From Fluviicoccus keumensis (GTDB lineage Bacteria; Pseudomonadota; Gammaproteobacteria; Pseudomonadales; Moraxellaceae): DNA of 64,000 nucleotides. Numbering within the stretch: the stretch's first letter is position 1; each line of letters begins with the position of its first letter. The position numbers and the translations under genes are program-made. Where the stretch lies: assembly GCF_004217445.1 (NCBI RefSeq), contig NZ_SHKX01000012.1, forward strand, positions 434,001 to 498,000. The letters run 5' to 3'. This document shows, piece by piece, positions 32,574 to 41,935 of this stretch. The notes below the pieces were generated by a model, which made no database searches, was not told the origin of the DNA, and saw only the letters and a list, made by a program, of their open reading frames with translations.

Positions 32574-34838
32574 TCAGGGTCTTGGCTGGCTGGTGGTCAG
32601 GCGGCGGGCGGCGATGACATTGGGTTGCTGCTCGATGCGGGCCAGCAACCGCCCCAGCTGTCCCAGGCTTTCCACTTCCACCACAATCTCCATGGAGGCG
32701 GTGCCATCCTGCTTGTTCGATTCAGTATGAACGCCGGTAACGTTGACGTGTTCGTTGGCCAATACGGCGGTGATGTCGCGCAGCAGGCCGGTACGATCCC
32801 AAGCGTGAATATGGATGTTGACGGGTTGGACCGAGCCCACGGCTTGTTGCCAGCTGACCTCGATAATACGATCCGGCTCTTCTTCCTGGAGTTTGAGAAG
32901 CTCACTGCAGCCGCGCGCGTGAACGCTGATGCCGCGGTTATGGGTGATGTAACCGATGACAGGTTCACCCGGAATCGGACGGCAGCATCCGGCGACATGA
33001 GTCAGCATATTGTCCATGCCTTCAACGATGACACCGCTGCGCGAGGCTTTACGCCCCTTGTTCAGCTGGATCTCCGGAGCCGGTGCGGCGGCGTCCTGCG
33101 GCAGGCTTTCAGCGATCATCGCCACCACATTCGACGCCCGGATATCACCCGCACCAATCCCGGCCAGCACATCGTCGGCTGTTTTGACGTTCAGGCGCGC
33201 CGCGTAATCGGCCAGATTGACATGACGCAGCGTCAGGGCCAGACGCGCCAGATCCTTTTCCAGATAATCACGCCCGACACTGATGTTGTTTTCGCGATCC
33301 TGAAGCTTGAACCATTGCCGCACCTTGGCCTGGGCGCGCGTGGTGCCCAGATATCCCAGACTGCCCGACAGCCAGTCCCGGCTGGGGGTACCCCCTTTCT
33401 GGGTCAGGATTTCCACCTGGTCGCCGGTTTGCAGGCGGGTGTTCATGGGCACAATCCGCCCGTTGACCTTGGCGCCGCGACAGGAATGGCCCAGCTGGGT
33501 ATGGATGGTATAGGCAAAATCGAGCGGGGTGGCGCCGGCCTCCATGTCGATGACATGGCCGTCGCGGGTGAAGACATAGACCCGCTCATAACGGATGGAC
33601 TGACGGATCTGGTCGGCGAGGACATCGATCTGCCCTTCCCCCATATCCTCCTGCCATTCCAGCACCTGCCGCAGCCAGGCGATCTTGCTTTCGTAACCGG
33701 CATCCTTGCTGTTGCCCTTGGTGCCTTCCTTGTAGACCCAATGCGCGCAAACGCCCAGTTCGGCTTCTTCGTGCATGTTCTGGGTGCGGATCTGCACTTC
33801 CAGCGCTTTCCCGTCGGGGCCGATCACGGCCGTGTGCAATGAGCGGTAGCCGTTTTCCTTGGGAGTCGCGATGTAATCATCAAACTCCTTGGGAATATGT
33901 TTCCACAGGGAATGCACAATGCCGAGCACGGCGTAACAATCACGAACTTCGCGCACCATGATGCGCACGGCGCGGATGTCATACAGCTCATGGAAGCTGA
34001 GCTTCTTGCGCTGCATTTTTCGCCAGATTGAATAAATATGTTTGGCGCGACCGCTGATTTCAGCCTGGATATCGGCCGCTGTCAGAGCGGACTTCAGTTG
34101 CTTGATGACGTTCTGGATGTATTCGTCGCGTTGCAGTCGCTTCTCGTCAAGCAAGCGGGCAATGTGCTTGTAGGCTTCGGGCTCCAGATAGCGGAAGGAC
34201 AGGTCTTCCAGCTCCCATTTGATCTGGCCTATGCCAAGACGATGCGCCAGCGGGGCGTAAATATCGAAGATTTCGCGGGCCACACGGCGTTTACGTTCGT
34301 CGGAAGCATCTTTCAGTTCACGGATGGCGAAGGTACGTTCCGCCAACTTGATCAGGGCTACGCGGACATCGTCGATCATGGCGACGAGCATCTTGCGCAT
34401 GTTGTCCAGCTGCAACTGGCTCTGCGAGAATTTGCTGTTGCCGGAGTTGGGATTGATGATCTGGCTGATGGTCGCCATGCGCAACACGCCTTCAATCAGC
34501 AGGGCGGTATCCACGCCGAATTCCTTGCGGACGATATCCAGCGTGGTCTTGCCTTCCCGGACGGCGCGGTAAAGCACGGCGGCGACAATGGACTCCTGGT
34601 CGAGCTTCAAGTCCGCAAGAATGTCGGCCATGGCGAGGCCGGTCAGATAACTGTTGGTTCGCGTGCTCCAGGGGTGTTCCTTGGCGTAGCTTTCGTCCGC
34701 TTCATGGGCGAATAGACAGGCGCGCCGCAACACATCGGGCTCATGCAACTCGACCTGCGCGCCGATGCGGTCAATCCAGGCCTCCAGATTGACCTGACCG
34801 TCTTCACGCAGCGGATAATCTTCGCGAACCTTGACCAT
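32574..34838 (-). CDS. relA: GTP pyrophosphokinase RelA
   Basis: A 754-aa long RelA/SpoT homologue. The N-terminal hydrolase domain is degenerate: the HD dyad of SpoT is YR here (AAVLYRAVREGKTT), so it probably only makes (p)ppGpp. Synthetase domain: HIYSIWRKMQRKKLSFHELYDIRAVRIMV and ATPKENGYRSLHTAVIGP; then TGS (VIDMEAGATPLDFAYTIHTQLGH), helical and ACT domains. It responds to uncharged tRNA on ribosomes. It lies between rlmD and mazG, as in E. coli and Pseudomonas. Confidence 0.96.
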   Translation of the reverse strand: MVKVREDYPLREDGQVNLEAWIDRIGAQVELHEPDVLRRACLFAHEADESYAKEHPWSTRTNSYLTGLAMADILADLKLDQESIVAAVLYRAVREGKTTLDIVRKEFGVDTALLIEGVLRMATISQIINPNSGNSKFSQSQLQLDNMRKMLVAMIDDVRVALIKLAERTFAIRELKDASDERKRRVAREIFDIYAPLAHRLGIGQIKWELEDLSFRYLEPEAYKHIARLLDEKRLQRDEYIQNVIKQLKSALTAADIQAEISGRAKHIYSIWRKMQRKKLSFHELYDIRAVRIMVREVRDCYAVLGIVHSLWKHIPKEFDDYIATPKENGYRSLHTAVIGPDGKALEVQIRTQNMHEEAELGVCAHWVYKEGTKGNSKDAGYESKIAWLRQVLEWQEDMGEGQIDVLADQIRQSIRYERVYVFTRDGHVIDMEAGATPLDFAYTIHTQLGHSCRGAKVNGRIVPMNTRLQTGDQVEILTQKGGTPSRDWLSGSLGYLGTTRAQAKVRQWFKLQDRENNISVGRDYLEKDLARLALTLRHVNLADYAARLNVKTADDVLAGIGAGDIRASNVVAMIAESLPQDAAAPAPEIQLNKGRKASRSGVIVEGMDNMLTHVAGCCRPIPGEPVIGYITHNRGISVHARGCSELLKLQEEEPDRIIEVSWQQAVGSVQPVNIHIHAWDRTGLLRDITAVLANEHVNVTGVHTESNKQDGTASMEIVVEVESLGQLGRLLARIEQQPNVIAARRLTTSQPRP

Positions 34839-34841
34839 CGC

Positions 34842-36176
34842 TCAACCTTTTTCGAACAAGGCAATCGACTCGACATGGGCGGTATGGGTGAACATATCCA
34901 TCACACCCGCTTTTTTCAGTTTATAGCCGGCCTTGACCAGTTCGCCTGCATCACGGGCCAGTGTCGCCGGGTTGCAAGAGACATAGACGATCCGTTTTGC
35001 CCCGAAATGAGGCAAATATCGTACCACTTCAAGCGCACCGGAGCGCGGCGGGTCAATCAACAGCGCGTCGAAGCCCTCTTTTGCCCAAGGCTGTCCGGAA
35101 AAATCGGCGGTCAGATCCTGCGCGTAGAAGTCGACATTACTGATGCCGTTGTACTTGGCGTTCTCATACCCGCGCTCGGTCATGGCGGCATCCCCTTCCA
35201 CGCCAATCACATGGCCGGCGTGTTTCGCCAGCGGCAAGGTGAAGTTGCCCAAGCCGCAAAACAGGTCCAGCACACGTTCGTGCGGTTGCGGATTCAACAT
35301 CTCGATGGCCAGTTTCACCATCTGGCGGTTGATGCCAGCGTTGACCTGGGTAAAGTCCAGCGGATGAAAGCGCATGGTCAGGTCGAAATCCGGGAAAGCA
35401 TAGGTCAGCCGGTCTTCCCCTTCCACCGGCCAGACGCGATGAACCGTGCTGTAATTACCCGGTTGCAGGTAACACTGCCAATCGAGATCGCGGCAGAAGC
35501 CCACCAGCTTGTCCTGATCGGCTACGGACAGCGGCTCCATGTGCCGGAACACCAAAGCTACCCCGGTATCCCCGGCGGCGAACTCGATTTGCGGCAGCGT
35601 ATCTTTTGCATCCATGCCGCCAATCAGTTCACGCAAAGCCGTGATGCGTCCGCCAATGCGCTGGTCGAGCACGGCGCAGGAAGACAATTCCGCCAGATAC
35701 GGCGATCCCTTTTCGCGGAAACCGACCAGCAAGCTGTCTTTCTTGATGACGAATTTGACGCCCAGGCGAGCCTTGCGGCGGTAGTCCGGGGTGGTGTGCA
35801 CCAGCGGCGGCAGCCAGGCTTCAGGTTCCAGATTGCCAAAATGGCGGAATTGTTCTTCCAGAACTTTTTGTTTGAAAGCGATCTGGGCCGATGGCGCCAT
35901 GTGCTGCAACTCGCAGCCTCCGCAAATGCCAAAGTGCGGGCATGGCGGCGCGATGCGCTCGGCTGAAGCCTGAAGTACTTCGACGGTATCGGCTTCGTTG
36001 TACTTGCCACGGATCAGCGTGGTGCGCGCGGTGACGGTTTCCCCGGTCAAAGCGCCGCGCACAAAAACGGTTTTGCCCTCATGATGCGCAATGCCGCGGC
36101 CTTCATGGCTGAGACGGGTAATGGTCAGGGTATCCGGAGCCTGGTCTTTCAGGCGCTGGCGCTGTTTTCTGTTCAT
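34842..36176 (-). CDS. rlmD: 23S rRNA (uracil-5-)-methyltransferase RlmD
   Basis: A 444-aa protein: N-terminal TRAM domain (LTITRLSHEGRGIAHHEGKTVFVRGALTGETV), Fe-S cysteines (PPCPHFGICGGCELQHM), then a SAM fold with DLFCGLGNFTLPLA, LIDPPRSGA and the catalytic cysteine in VYVSCNPATLARD. It methylates U1939 of 23S rRNA. The start at 36176 (MNRKQRQRLK) abuts the stop of the exonuclease gene (TGATG), so they are coupled. It ends 4 bp before relA. Confidence 0.96.
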   Translation of the reverse strand: MNRKQRQRLKDQAPDTLTITRLSHEGRGIAHHEGKTVFVRGALTGETVTARTTLIRGKYNEADTVEVLQASAERIAPPCPHFGICGGCELQHMAPSAQIAFKQKVLEEQFRHFGNLEPEAWLPPLVHTTPDYRRKARLGVKFVIKKDSLLVGFREKGSPYLAELSSCAVLDQRIGGRITALRELIGGMDAKDTLPQIEFAAGDTGVALVFRHMEPLSVADQDKLVGFCRDLDWQCYLQPGNYSTVHRVWPVEGEDRLTYAFPDFDLTMRFHPLDFTQVNAGINRQMVKLAIEMLNPQPHERVLDLFCGLGNFTLPLAKHAGHVIGVEGDAAMTERGYENAKYNGISNVDFYAQDLTADFSGQPWAKEGFDALLIDPPRSGALEVVRYLPHFGAKRIVYVSCNPATLARDAGELVKAGYKLKKAGVMDMFTHTAHVESIALFEKG

Positions 36177-36979
36177 CAGTCGTGGGTCTCTTGAGCCGCA
36201 TTCCATGCGCTGAGGAATTCCTGCAAATGCGGTTTGGGGCTGGTGGTCAGCAGTTCACGAACCAATTCGATTTCACGCTCGTGATCCGGACGGAACATCT
36301 CACCCCTCAGCAGCTGGAAGCGCAGATACACCAGCCAGGTGTTCAGCACATCAGTTTCGCAATAGTGGCGGATGGCGGGCAGTTGCCCGCTCAGGAACTG
36401 GTCATAAACCTGGCTGCCATCCATGCCCATTTTTCCGGGAAATCCCAGGAAAGAAGCAATCTGGTCCAGTGGTTGGGCGGCGCGGGCCTGATACATCGAC
36501 AGAACATCCATCAGGTCGACATGCCGCAGATGGAAACGATTGATGTAGTTGTTGTAGCGGAAATCCTTGTAGTGGTCGCCCATTTCCCAGTACATCGGCG
36601 CGCTGATCTGGTGCAGCATCGCCCGGTAATGCAGCACCGGCAGATCAAAGCCGCTGCCGTTCCAGGACACCAGCGTCAGGTCATACTTGTCGATCGCGGA
36701 AAAGAATCGCCGGATGATATCGGCCTCATCGCCATCTTCTTCACCCAAGGACCAGACGCGGATTGTGTCACCGATGCGCAGCACCACCGAGATACAGACA
36801 ATCCGGTGCAGATGGTGCCGGAAGAAATCCGAACCGCCGCTCTCTTGCCGCCGGATGTTCTTAAGGGCTTCAAATGCTTCGGCATCGTCCAGATTGGTCA
36901 GTCCGTACAAACGCTTGGCGCGGGGAATATCGGGAATGGTTTCAATATCGAAAACCAGCGTTCCTTTTTCTCTGGGCAT
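36176..36979 (-). CDS. 3'-5' exonuclease (DnaQ-like, PolB-exo2 type)
   Basis: A 267-aa DEDD exonuclease. Exo I: LVFDIETIPD (D10, E12); Exo II: LVSWNGSGFDLPVLHYRAML; Exo III: IRHYCETDVLNTWLVYLRF. The sequence is of the 'predicted PolB exonuclease-like' family, often next to rlmD or cysM in gammaproteobacteria. DNA or RNA substrate is not determined. Its stop overlaps the rlmD start by one base. Confidence 0.88.
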   Translation of the reverse strand: MPREKGTLVFDIETIPDIPRAKRLYGLTNLDDAEAFEALKNIRRQESGGSDFFRHHLHRIVCISVVLRIGDTIRVWSLGEEDGDEADIIRRFFSAIDKYDLTLVSWNGSGFDLPVLHYRAMLHQISAPMYWEMGDHYKDFRYNNYINRFHLRHVDLMDVLSMYQARAAQPLDQIASFLGFPGKMGMDGSQVYDQFLSGQLPAIRHYCETDVLNTWLVYLRFQLLRGEMFRPDHEREIELVRELLTTSPKPHLQEFLSAWNAAQETHD

Positions 36980-37045
36980 GGCTGCAACTTCCTTTATGTT
37001 CCGGTTTCATGGCCGGACCGGCGTCATTCCGATCCCGGCTTATCC

Positions 37046-37939
37046 TTATTTGGCGGAAAACAGTCCGGTGGACAGGTATCGATCCCCGCGATCGCAAATG
37101 ATAGCGACCATGACCGCATCGCGCACCTGCTCGGCCAGCTGCAGCATGGCCCACACGGCTCCGCCGGAAGACACGCCGGCACAGATCCCCTCTTCCCGGG
37201 CCAGTCGGCGCATGGTGTCCTCGGCCGCCGTTTGCGGGATATCCATGATCAGGTCAACACGTTCACGTTCAAAAATAGTCGGCAAATAGGCTTCCGGCCA
37301 GCGGCGGATACCGGCGATCTGGGCGCCATCCCCCGGCTGGAGGCCGACAATCCTGACGTCGGGATTTTGTTCCTTGAGAAAGCGGGAAACGCCCATGATG
37401 GTTCCGGTCGTGCCCATGGAGCTGATGAAGTGCGTAACCGATCCGTGGGTATCCCGCCAGATTTCAGGCCCCGTGCTTTCATAATGCGCCAAGGGGTTGT
37501 CCGGATTACCGAACTGGTTCAGCACGATACCCTGTCCTTCCGCCTGCATGCGCAGCGCCAGGTCACGCGCACCCTCCATGCCGGAAGCGTGAGGTACTTC
37601 GATCAGGGTGGCGCCATAGGCGATCATGGCGTCCTTGCGCTCCTGACTCATGTGGTCCGGCATGATCAGGATCATGCGGTAGCCCTTCATGGCCGCCACC
37701 ATCGCCAGTGCGATGCCGGTATTGCCGCTGGTCGCCTCGATCAGGGTGTCGCCAGGACGGATAACGCCCTTCTGTTCGGCGCGCAGGATCATGTTCAACG
37801 CCGGACGATCCTTGACCGAACCGGCAGGATTATTGCCTTCCAGCTTCACCAGCAGGGTATTGCCGGTATGGGCTCCCAGTCGTTGCAGCCGAACCAGCGG
37901 TGTGTTGCCAACGCAGTGTTCGAGTGTCTGGTATGTCAT
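37046..37939 (-). CDS. cysM: cysteine synthase B
   Basis: A 297-aa PLP enzyme. The PLP lysine is in NNPAGSVKDRPALNMI (about K44), the phosphate loop is EATSGNTGIALA, and the C-terminal end has EGICAGVSSGGAVWAM. NNPAGSVKDR and the length favour CysM over CysK. It condenses O-acetylserine with sulfide or thiosulfate. The ATG at 37939 follows GGAGG; a longer open frame to 38233 crosses the divergent kinase start. Promoter-like ATGTCA-N18-TACAAT lies at about 37970-38000. Confidence 0.95.
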   Translation of the reverse strand: MTYQTLEHCVGNTPLVRLQRLGAHTGNTLLVKLEGNNPAGSVKDRPALNMILRAEQKGVIRPGDTLIEATSGNTGIALAMVAAMKGYRMILIMPDHMSQERKDAMIAYGATLIEVPHASGMEGARDLALRMQAEGQGIVLNQFGNPDNPLAHYESTGPEIWRDTHGSVTHFISSMGTTGTIMGVSRFLKEQNPDVRIVGLQPGDGAQIAGIRRWPEAYLPTIFERERVDLIMDIPQTAAEDTMRRLAREEGICAGVSSGGAVWAMLQLAEQVRDAVMVAIICDRGDRYLSTGLFSAK

Positions 37940-38041
37940 GTCGGAAGCCTCCGGGAATCTGGGGCGCGATTGTAAAGAAAAAGTGCTGCCAGTGACATGC
38001 TCTTTCGCTAAAGTAGCCGGATTGCCTCCGAATGACTTCCC

Positions 38042-40762
38042 ATGAAAACGGTCAGCCTGCATACCCGCCTCCTGCTTGCCACCCTGGTTCCCGTCACCCT
38101 GTTTGTGATGATTCACGGCATACTGACGGTCATGTTCCGGTTTCAGGATATTGATGATCTGCAAACCCGTAATGCCGGGCTGCTGGTGGAGAAATACCGA
38201 CTGGAGGTCATGGCGACATCGTCCGCGGCGCAATGGCCCGGTGTGCTGCAGGCGGCGCTGGAGAGCCGCTACGTCCGTTCCATCCGCGTGATGGCCTCCT
38301 CAAAGGATACGGTAGCCCACGCGGGGCCGATGTTGCAGGTTCCCGTCGCCGTGCTGCCGTCGACGATGACGCTGCGGTCGACCGAGTCTCCGCTGGGAGA
38401 GGTTTACCTGCAAGCTATTGCCCCTTTTGAATATCAGGGGAGCAAATACTGGATTGCGCTGGAGTTGCGACCAGCGCCGTTCATCATCGCGCGCTATCAG
38501 TCCGCGATCATCAACTCCATTACGGCCTTTATTTTCCTGTTTGTCCTAGCCTTGCTGCTGACATCCGCCTTGCGCCGCTGGCTGGAGCCTATCGGTCATA
38601 TGAGCCGGCAAATCAGCCGCTTGACCCCGGACAGTCTTGATCAGCGTATTGTCTGCAAGGCAGAGGGAGATCTGGCCGAACTGCAGGATGACATCAACAG
38701 CCTGCTTGCCAAGGTAGAACACAGTGTCGCGGAACTGCGTCAGGATATTGAACAGACGCGGGCCGACCTGGAGGAAAATTATCAAACGATTGAAGCCCAG
38801 AATATCGAGCTTCGTCTTTCGCGCGCGCAGGCGATTGAAGGCAATCGCATCAAATCGGCTTTCCTGGCCAATATCAGTCATGAATTACGGACTCCGCTGA
38901 ACAGCATCAATGGATTCAGCCGGCTGCTGCTGAAGTCGCAGTTGCTGCCCCGTCAGGCGGACTTTGTCGAAACCATCCAGAAGTCCGCGAACAATTTGTT
39001 GGCGATCATTAATGATGTTCTGGATTTCTCCAAGATCGAAGCAGGAAAGCTGCAGCTGGAAAAACAGCCCTTTATGCTGGAAGACGCTGTCTTTGATGTA
39101 CTCAACATGTTGTCGCCGCAGGCGGATGACAAGGGCTTGGAGCAGATTGCCTACATTTACGATGATGTTCCGCAGGTGGTTGAGGGTGACGCGCTCCGCC
39201 TGAAACAGGTTTTGACCAATTTGGTCAGTAACGCTATCAAATTCACCAGCCAAGGTGAGGTTGTTGTGCGCGTCATGCTTGAGGATACCCGCGCCCATCA
39301 TCATGTCATCCGGATCAGCGTCAGTGATACCGGTATTGGCCTCAGCCGCACGGCCAAAGCGGATTTGTTTCAGGCCTTTCAGCAAGGCGACCCCTCGGTC
39401 AGCCGGCAATTTGGCGGTACGGGGCTGGGTTTGGTGATCGCCAAGAATCTGGTTGAGTTGATGGATGGCCAAATCGGTTTTGATGAAAATCAGGAAAAGG
39501 GGTCAACTTTCTGGTTTGATTTCAAGGCTGGAATTGCCGATAACAAAACGGCGCACAACGTTTCGTTGAAGCAAAAGCGTATTGTCGTCCTGGAGCCTCA
39601 TGACAAGACTTCACAGCTGATTACCGGAGTCTTGATGCGCGCCGAGGCGCAGGTGCAGGCACAATCCACCACCGCCGGACTGGTTTCGGTCCTGGATGAA
39701 GGCTGTGATGCTGTCGTTATCGGCGCGGGATATTTCGGCGCATCTCCGGAGTCATTCCTGCAACAGATCCGCTCGCGCTTCAGCGGGCCGGTTGTCGTGC
39801 TGACGCGAGGCTATGACAATCAGCTGGAAAGCCGTCATGTCGAGGGTTACCGCCTGCAATGCCTCCCCAAACCGGTCCGGCCGCGGCAGTTGTTGGCCGT
39901 GCTGGCCCAAGGCTTGAGCCTGGTTCGTTTTCTCCGTCCGGAAACCCCGGCGCCCGAGATTCCTGAACAAAGCCGTCAGCTTGACTTGCGCATTCTGGCG
40001 GTGGATGACCATCCCGCCAATCTCAAACTGGTATGTACGCTCTTGCAAGACATGGGGATTGAGACTGTTGCCGCCAGCTCGGGCGCCGAAGCGGTCGAGC
40101 TGGCGCGTCGGGGAGGTTTTGACCTGATTTTCATGGATATCCAGATGCCGGGCATGTCTGGTATCGATGCCACGCGCGCCATTCGGGCGCATGAGTCCGA
40201 TGGAAAGCGTGTTCCGATCGTCGCCTTAACCGCGCATGCCTTGGCCGACGAACGCGAATACATGTTGCAAGAAGGCATGAATGATTATTTGACCAAGCCG
40301 TTACAGGAAGAACAACTGATACACATCATCGAGCGTTGGACCGGCGTCGTGGTGCAGGAGTCACCCTGGCATGGAGCCGTGGATGGACCGCTGGCCGGTA
40401 ACACGCTGATCGACTGGCAGGAATGCCTGCAGCTGGCTGCCGGAAAAGCGGATCTTGCCCGGGATATGCTCACCATGCTTCTGGATAATCTGGATGCGCA
40501 ACGTGAGAAAATGGAAGCGTCATTTGAACAAGGCTTGTTTCCGGCCTTGCTGGCGCACACGCATTACCTGCATGGCGCAACACGTTATTGCGGGGTTCCA
40601 TCGCTGAGGAATGCCGCCGGGGCACTGGAAACCGGCCTCAAGCAGGCGCTGAAGGATTCCCCGGATCAGGTTGCCGGTCTTATTGCTGACAAATTTGAAA
40701 GTCTGAAACGGATCATGACCGAATTGGCCAGCCTGAATCAGCAGGATCATTTGCCGCTCTAG
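38042..40762 (+). CDS. hybrid sensor histidine kinase GacS/BarA-like
   Basis: A 906-aa tripartite kinase. Two membrane helices (about 10-32 and 158-182) bracket a periplasmic sensor. HAMP follows (about 180-235), then HisKA (ANISHELRTPLNSINGF), HATPase (NLVSNAIKFTSQG, DTGIGL, GGTGLGL), a degenerate receiver (about 515-635; no acceptor Asp), a full receiver (LAVDDHPANL, FMDIQMPGMSG, K in YLTKP) and a C-terminal Hpt (HYLHGATRYCG). This matches GacS/BarA, which phosphorylates GacA/UvrY to control small RNAs of the Csr/Rsm system. It lies next to cysM and rlmD-relA, as barA does in E. coli. The response regulator is not in the window. Confidence 0.9.
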   Translation: MKTVSLHTRLLLATLVPVTLFVMIHGILTVMFRFQDIDDLQTRNAGLLVEKYRLEVMATSSAAQWPGVLQAALESRYVRSIRVMASSKDTVAHAGPMLQVPVAVLPSTMTLRSTESPLGEVYLQAIAPFEYQGSKYWIALELRPAPFIIARYQSAIINSITAFIFLFVLALLLTSALRRWLEPIGHMSRQISRLTPDSLDQRIVCKAEGDLAELQDDINSLLAKVEHSVAELRQDIEQTRADLEENYQTIEAQNIELRLSRAQAIEGNRIKSAFLANISHELRTPLNSINGFSRLLLKSQLLPRQADFVETIQKSANNLLAIINDVLDFSKIEAGKLQLEKQPFMLEDAVFDVLNMLSPQADDKGLEQIAYIYDDVPQVVEGDALRLKQVLTNLVSNAIKFTSQGEVVVRVMLEDTRAHHHVIRISVSDTGIGLSRTAKADLFQAFQQGDPSVSRQFGGTGLGLVIAKNLVELMDGQIGFDENQEKGSTFWFDFKAGIADNKTAHNVSLKQKRIVVLEPHDKTSQLITGVLMRAEAQVQAQSTTAGLVSVLDEGCDAVVIGAGYFGASPESFLQQIRSRFSGPVVVLTRGYDNQLESRHVEGYRLQCLPKPVRPRQLLAVLAQGLSLVRFLRPETPAPEIPEQSRQLDLRILAVDDHPANLKLVCTLLQDMGIETVAASSGAEAVELARRGGFDLIFMDIQMPGMSGIDATRAIRAHESDGKRVPIVALTAHALADEREYMLQEGMNDYLTKPLQEEQLIHIIERWTGVVVQESPWHGAVDGPLAGNTLIDWQECLQLAAGKADLARDMLTMLLDNLDAQREKMEASFEQGLFPALLAHTHYLHGATRYCGVPSLRNAAGALETGLKQALKDSPDQVAGLIADKFESLKRIMTELASLNQQDHLPL

Positions 40763-40769
40763 CGCATCG

Positions 40770-41072
40770 TCAGGAGTTCGAGTCGGTGGAACGCTGCTTT
40801 TCCATGCGTTCAATAAAGGCACGATCAGTTTTGGCGTAGTGCCTGACGGCACGGCGGACATTCCAGAGCAAAGGGGCCATGCAGCAAACCCCCGTAACAA
40901 CAAGCCCCCATCCGAGCATCGGGGCCGGTATGGTGGTTCCGGGGGCCAGCTTGCCGAGAATTACGGCAAACCCTAACCCGGCCATAGCCATGCCCACCAT
41001 GTCCAGCAGCACCCACCCGATCGAAATATGATTGGGCGGACGGGAAGGGTTTACCAACTCAGGGGGTTCCAC
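40770..41072 (-). CDS. small two-helix membrane protein, unknown function
   Basis: A 100-aa protein with two predicted membrane helices (about 20-42 and 52-71) and a basic, charged C-terminus (RRAVRHYAKTDRAFIERMEKQR). I do not recognise a family. The likely GTG start lies 22 bp inside the upstream lipoprotein gene, which suggests translational coupling; a later start is possible. It is convergent with the GacS-like kinase gene with 7 bp between them. Confidence 0.6.
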   Translation of the reverse strand: MEPPELVNPSRPPNHISIGWVLLDMVGMAMAGLGFAVILGKLAPGTTIPAPMLGWGLVVTGVCCMAPLLWNVRRAVRHYAKTDRAFIERMEKQRSTDSNS

Positions 41073-41797
41073 CAGATGGCTTTGCGGGCGATGGAAACAT
41101 CCTTTTGGGATTGAATGCGTTCGGGAGGAACCGGATGCTCGCCGGTGTTATACAAATCAAAAGGCTTCCAGCGCTGTTGCGCCAGCGTCGCGAAGGCATA
41201 GCCCGGACGGTCCAGCTGGGTTTCACGGATTTCTTTCAGCGCCATCGCTTCCGGCATCTGATTCATCGGGCCGGCCTTGATCAGGCCTGCTGACTGATCG
41301 GGCTTGAAGCGGAAGTCCTCTTCGTCGTAACGGAAGTAATAACGCTTGCCGCCTTCAACCTTCAGCTTGGTCTTGAAGATGAAGCCCAGATACACCGGCC
41401 CTACCGGGCGACGACCCGCAAATTCGTACTCACCTGCCGGCAACTCCATCCAGAAATAGGCGTTGTTGCGGAGGCCATGCAGGCGGCGGCCATTCAGGAA
41501 AATACTCGGGGCGATAATTTCTTCAGAGTTCCAGACACTGTTTGGCCGGTAGATATAGACAATGGCGTTACGGGCGTCAGTGGCGGGTACGGGCTGGAAC
41601 AGGGAACCTTTGGTTGAGGCAATATACGAACCCAAGGTGAACTCGCGGGGACGATAATTGTCGAGGACATGGTCAATCTTGCCGCGCAATTCGGTCAGTT
41701 GCGGATTGCTGACGGGGTGCAAGGCAACCTGCGGGTTTGAGCAGGCGGTCAATGCAAAAAGGCCGGCGCAAGCCAATCCTGGTCCAAGGCGACGCAT
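41051..41797 (-). CDS. lipoprotein with DUF2846-like domain
   Basis: A 248-aa lipoprotein (signal ending ALTAC) with a core that resembles DUF2846: AIVYIYRPNSVWNSEEIIAPSIFLNGRRLHGLRNNAYFWMELPAGEYEF followed by FIFKTKLKVEGGKRYYFRYD. It should be anchored in the outer membrane, facing the periplasm. Function is unknown. The ATG at 41797 has GAGG 9 bases upstream. Confidence 0.72.
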   Translation of the reverse strand: MRRLGPGLACAGLFALTACSNPQVALHPVSNPQLTELRGKIDHVLDNYRPREFTLGSYIASTKGSLFQPVPATDARNAIVYIYRPNSVWNSEEIIAPSIFLNGRRLHGLRNNAYFWMELPAGEYEFAGRRPVGPVYLGFIFKTKLKVEGGKRYYFRYDEEDFRFKPDQSAGLIKAGPMNQMPEAMALKEIRETQLDRPGYAFATLAQQRWKPFDLYNTGEHPVPPERIQSQKDVSIARKAIWWNPLSW

Positions 41798-41935
41798 ATG
41801 AGAAATCCTCACTCTAATTTCCGGTAACGCTCGGTTGAGCGGATGTTACCTTTGATTCCATTGGCATGGGAATGCCCATGTCTTTATTTTTGATTGTGAT
41901 ATGTTGAATGAGAACACAATTTCGGAAAATGGACA

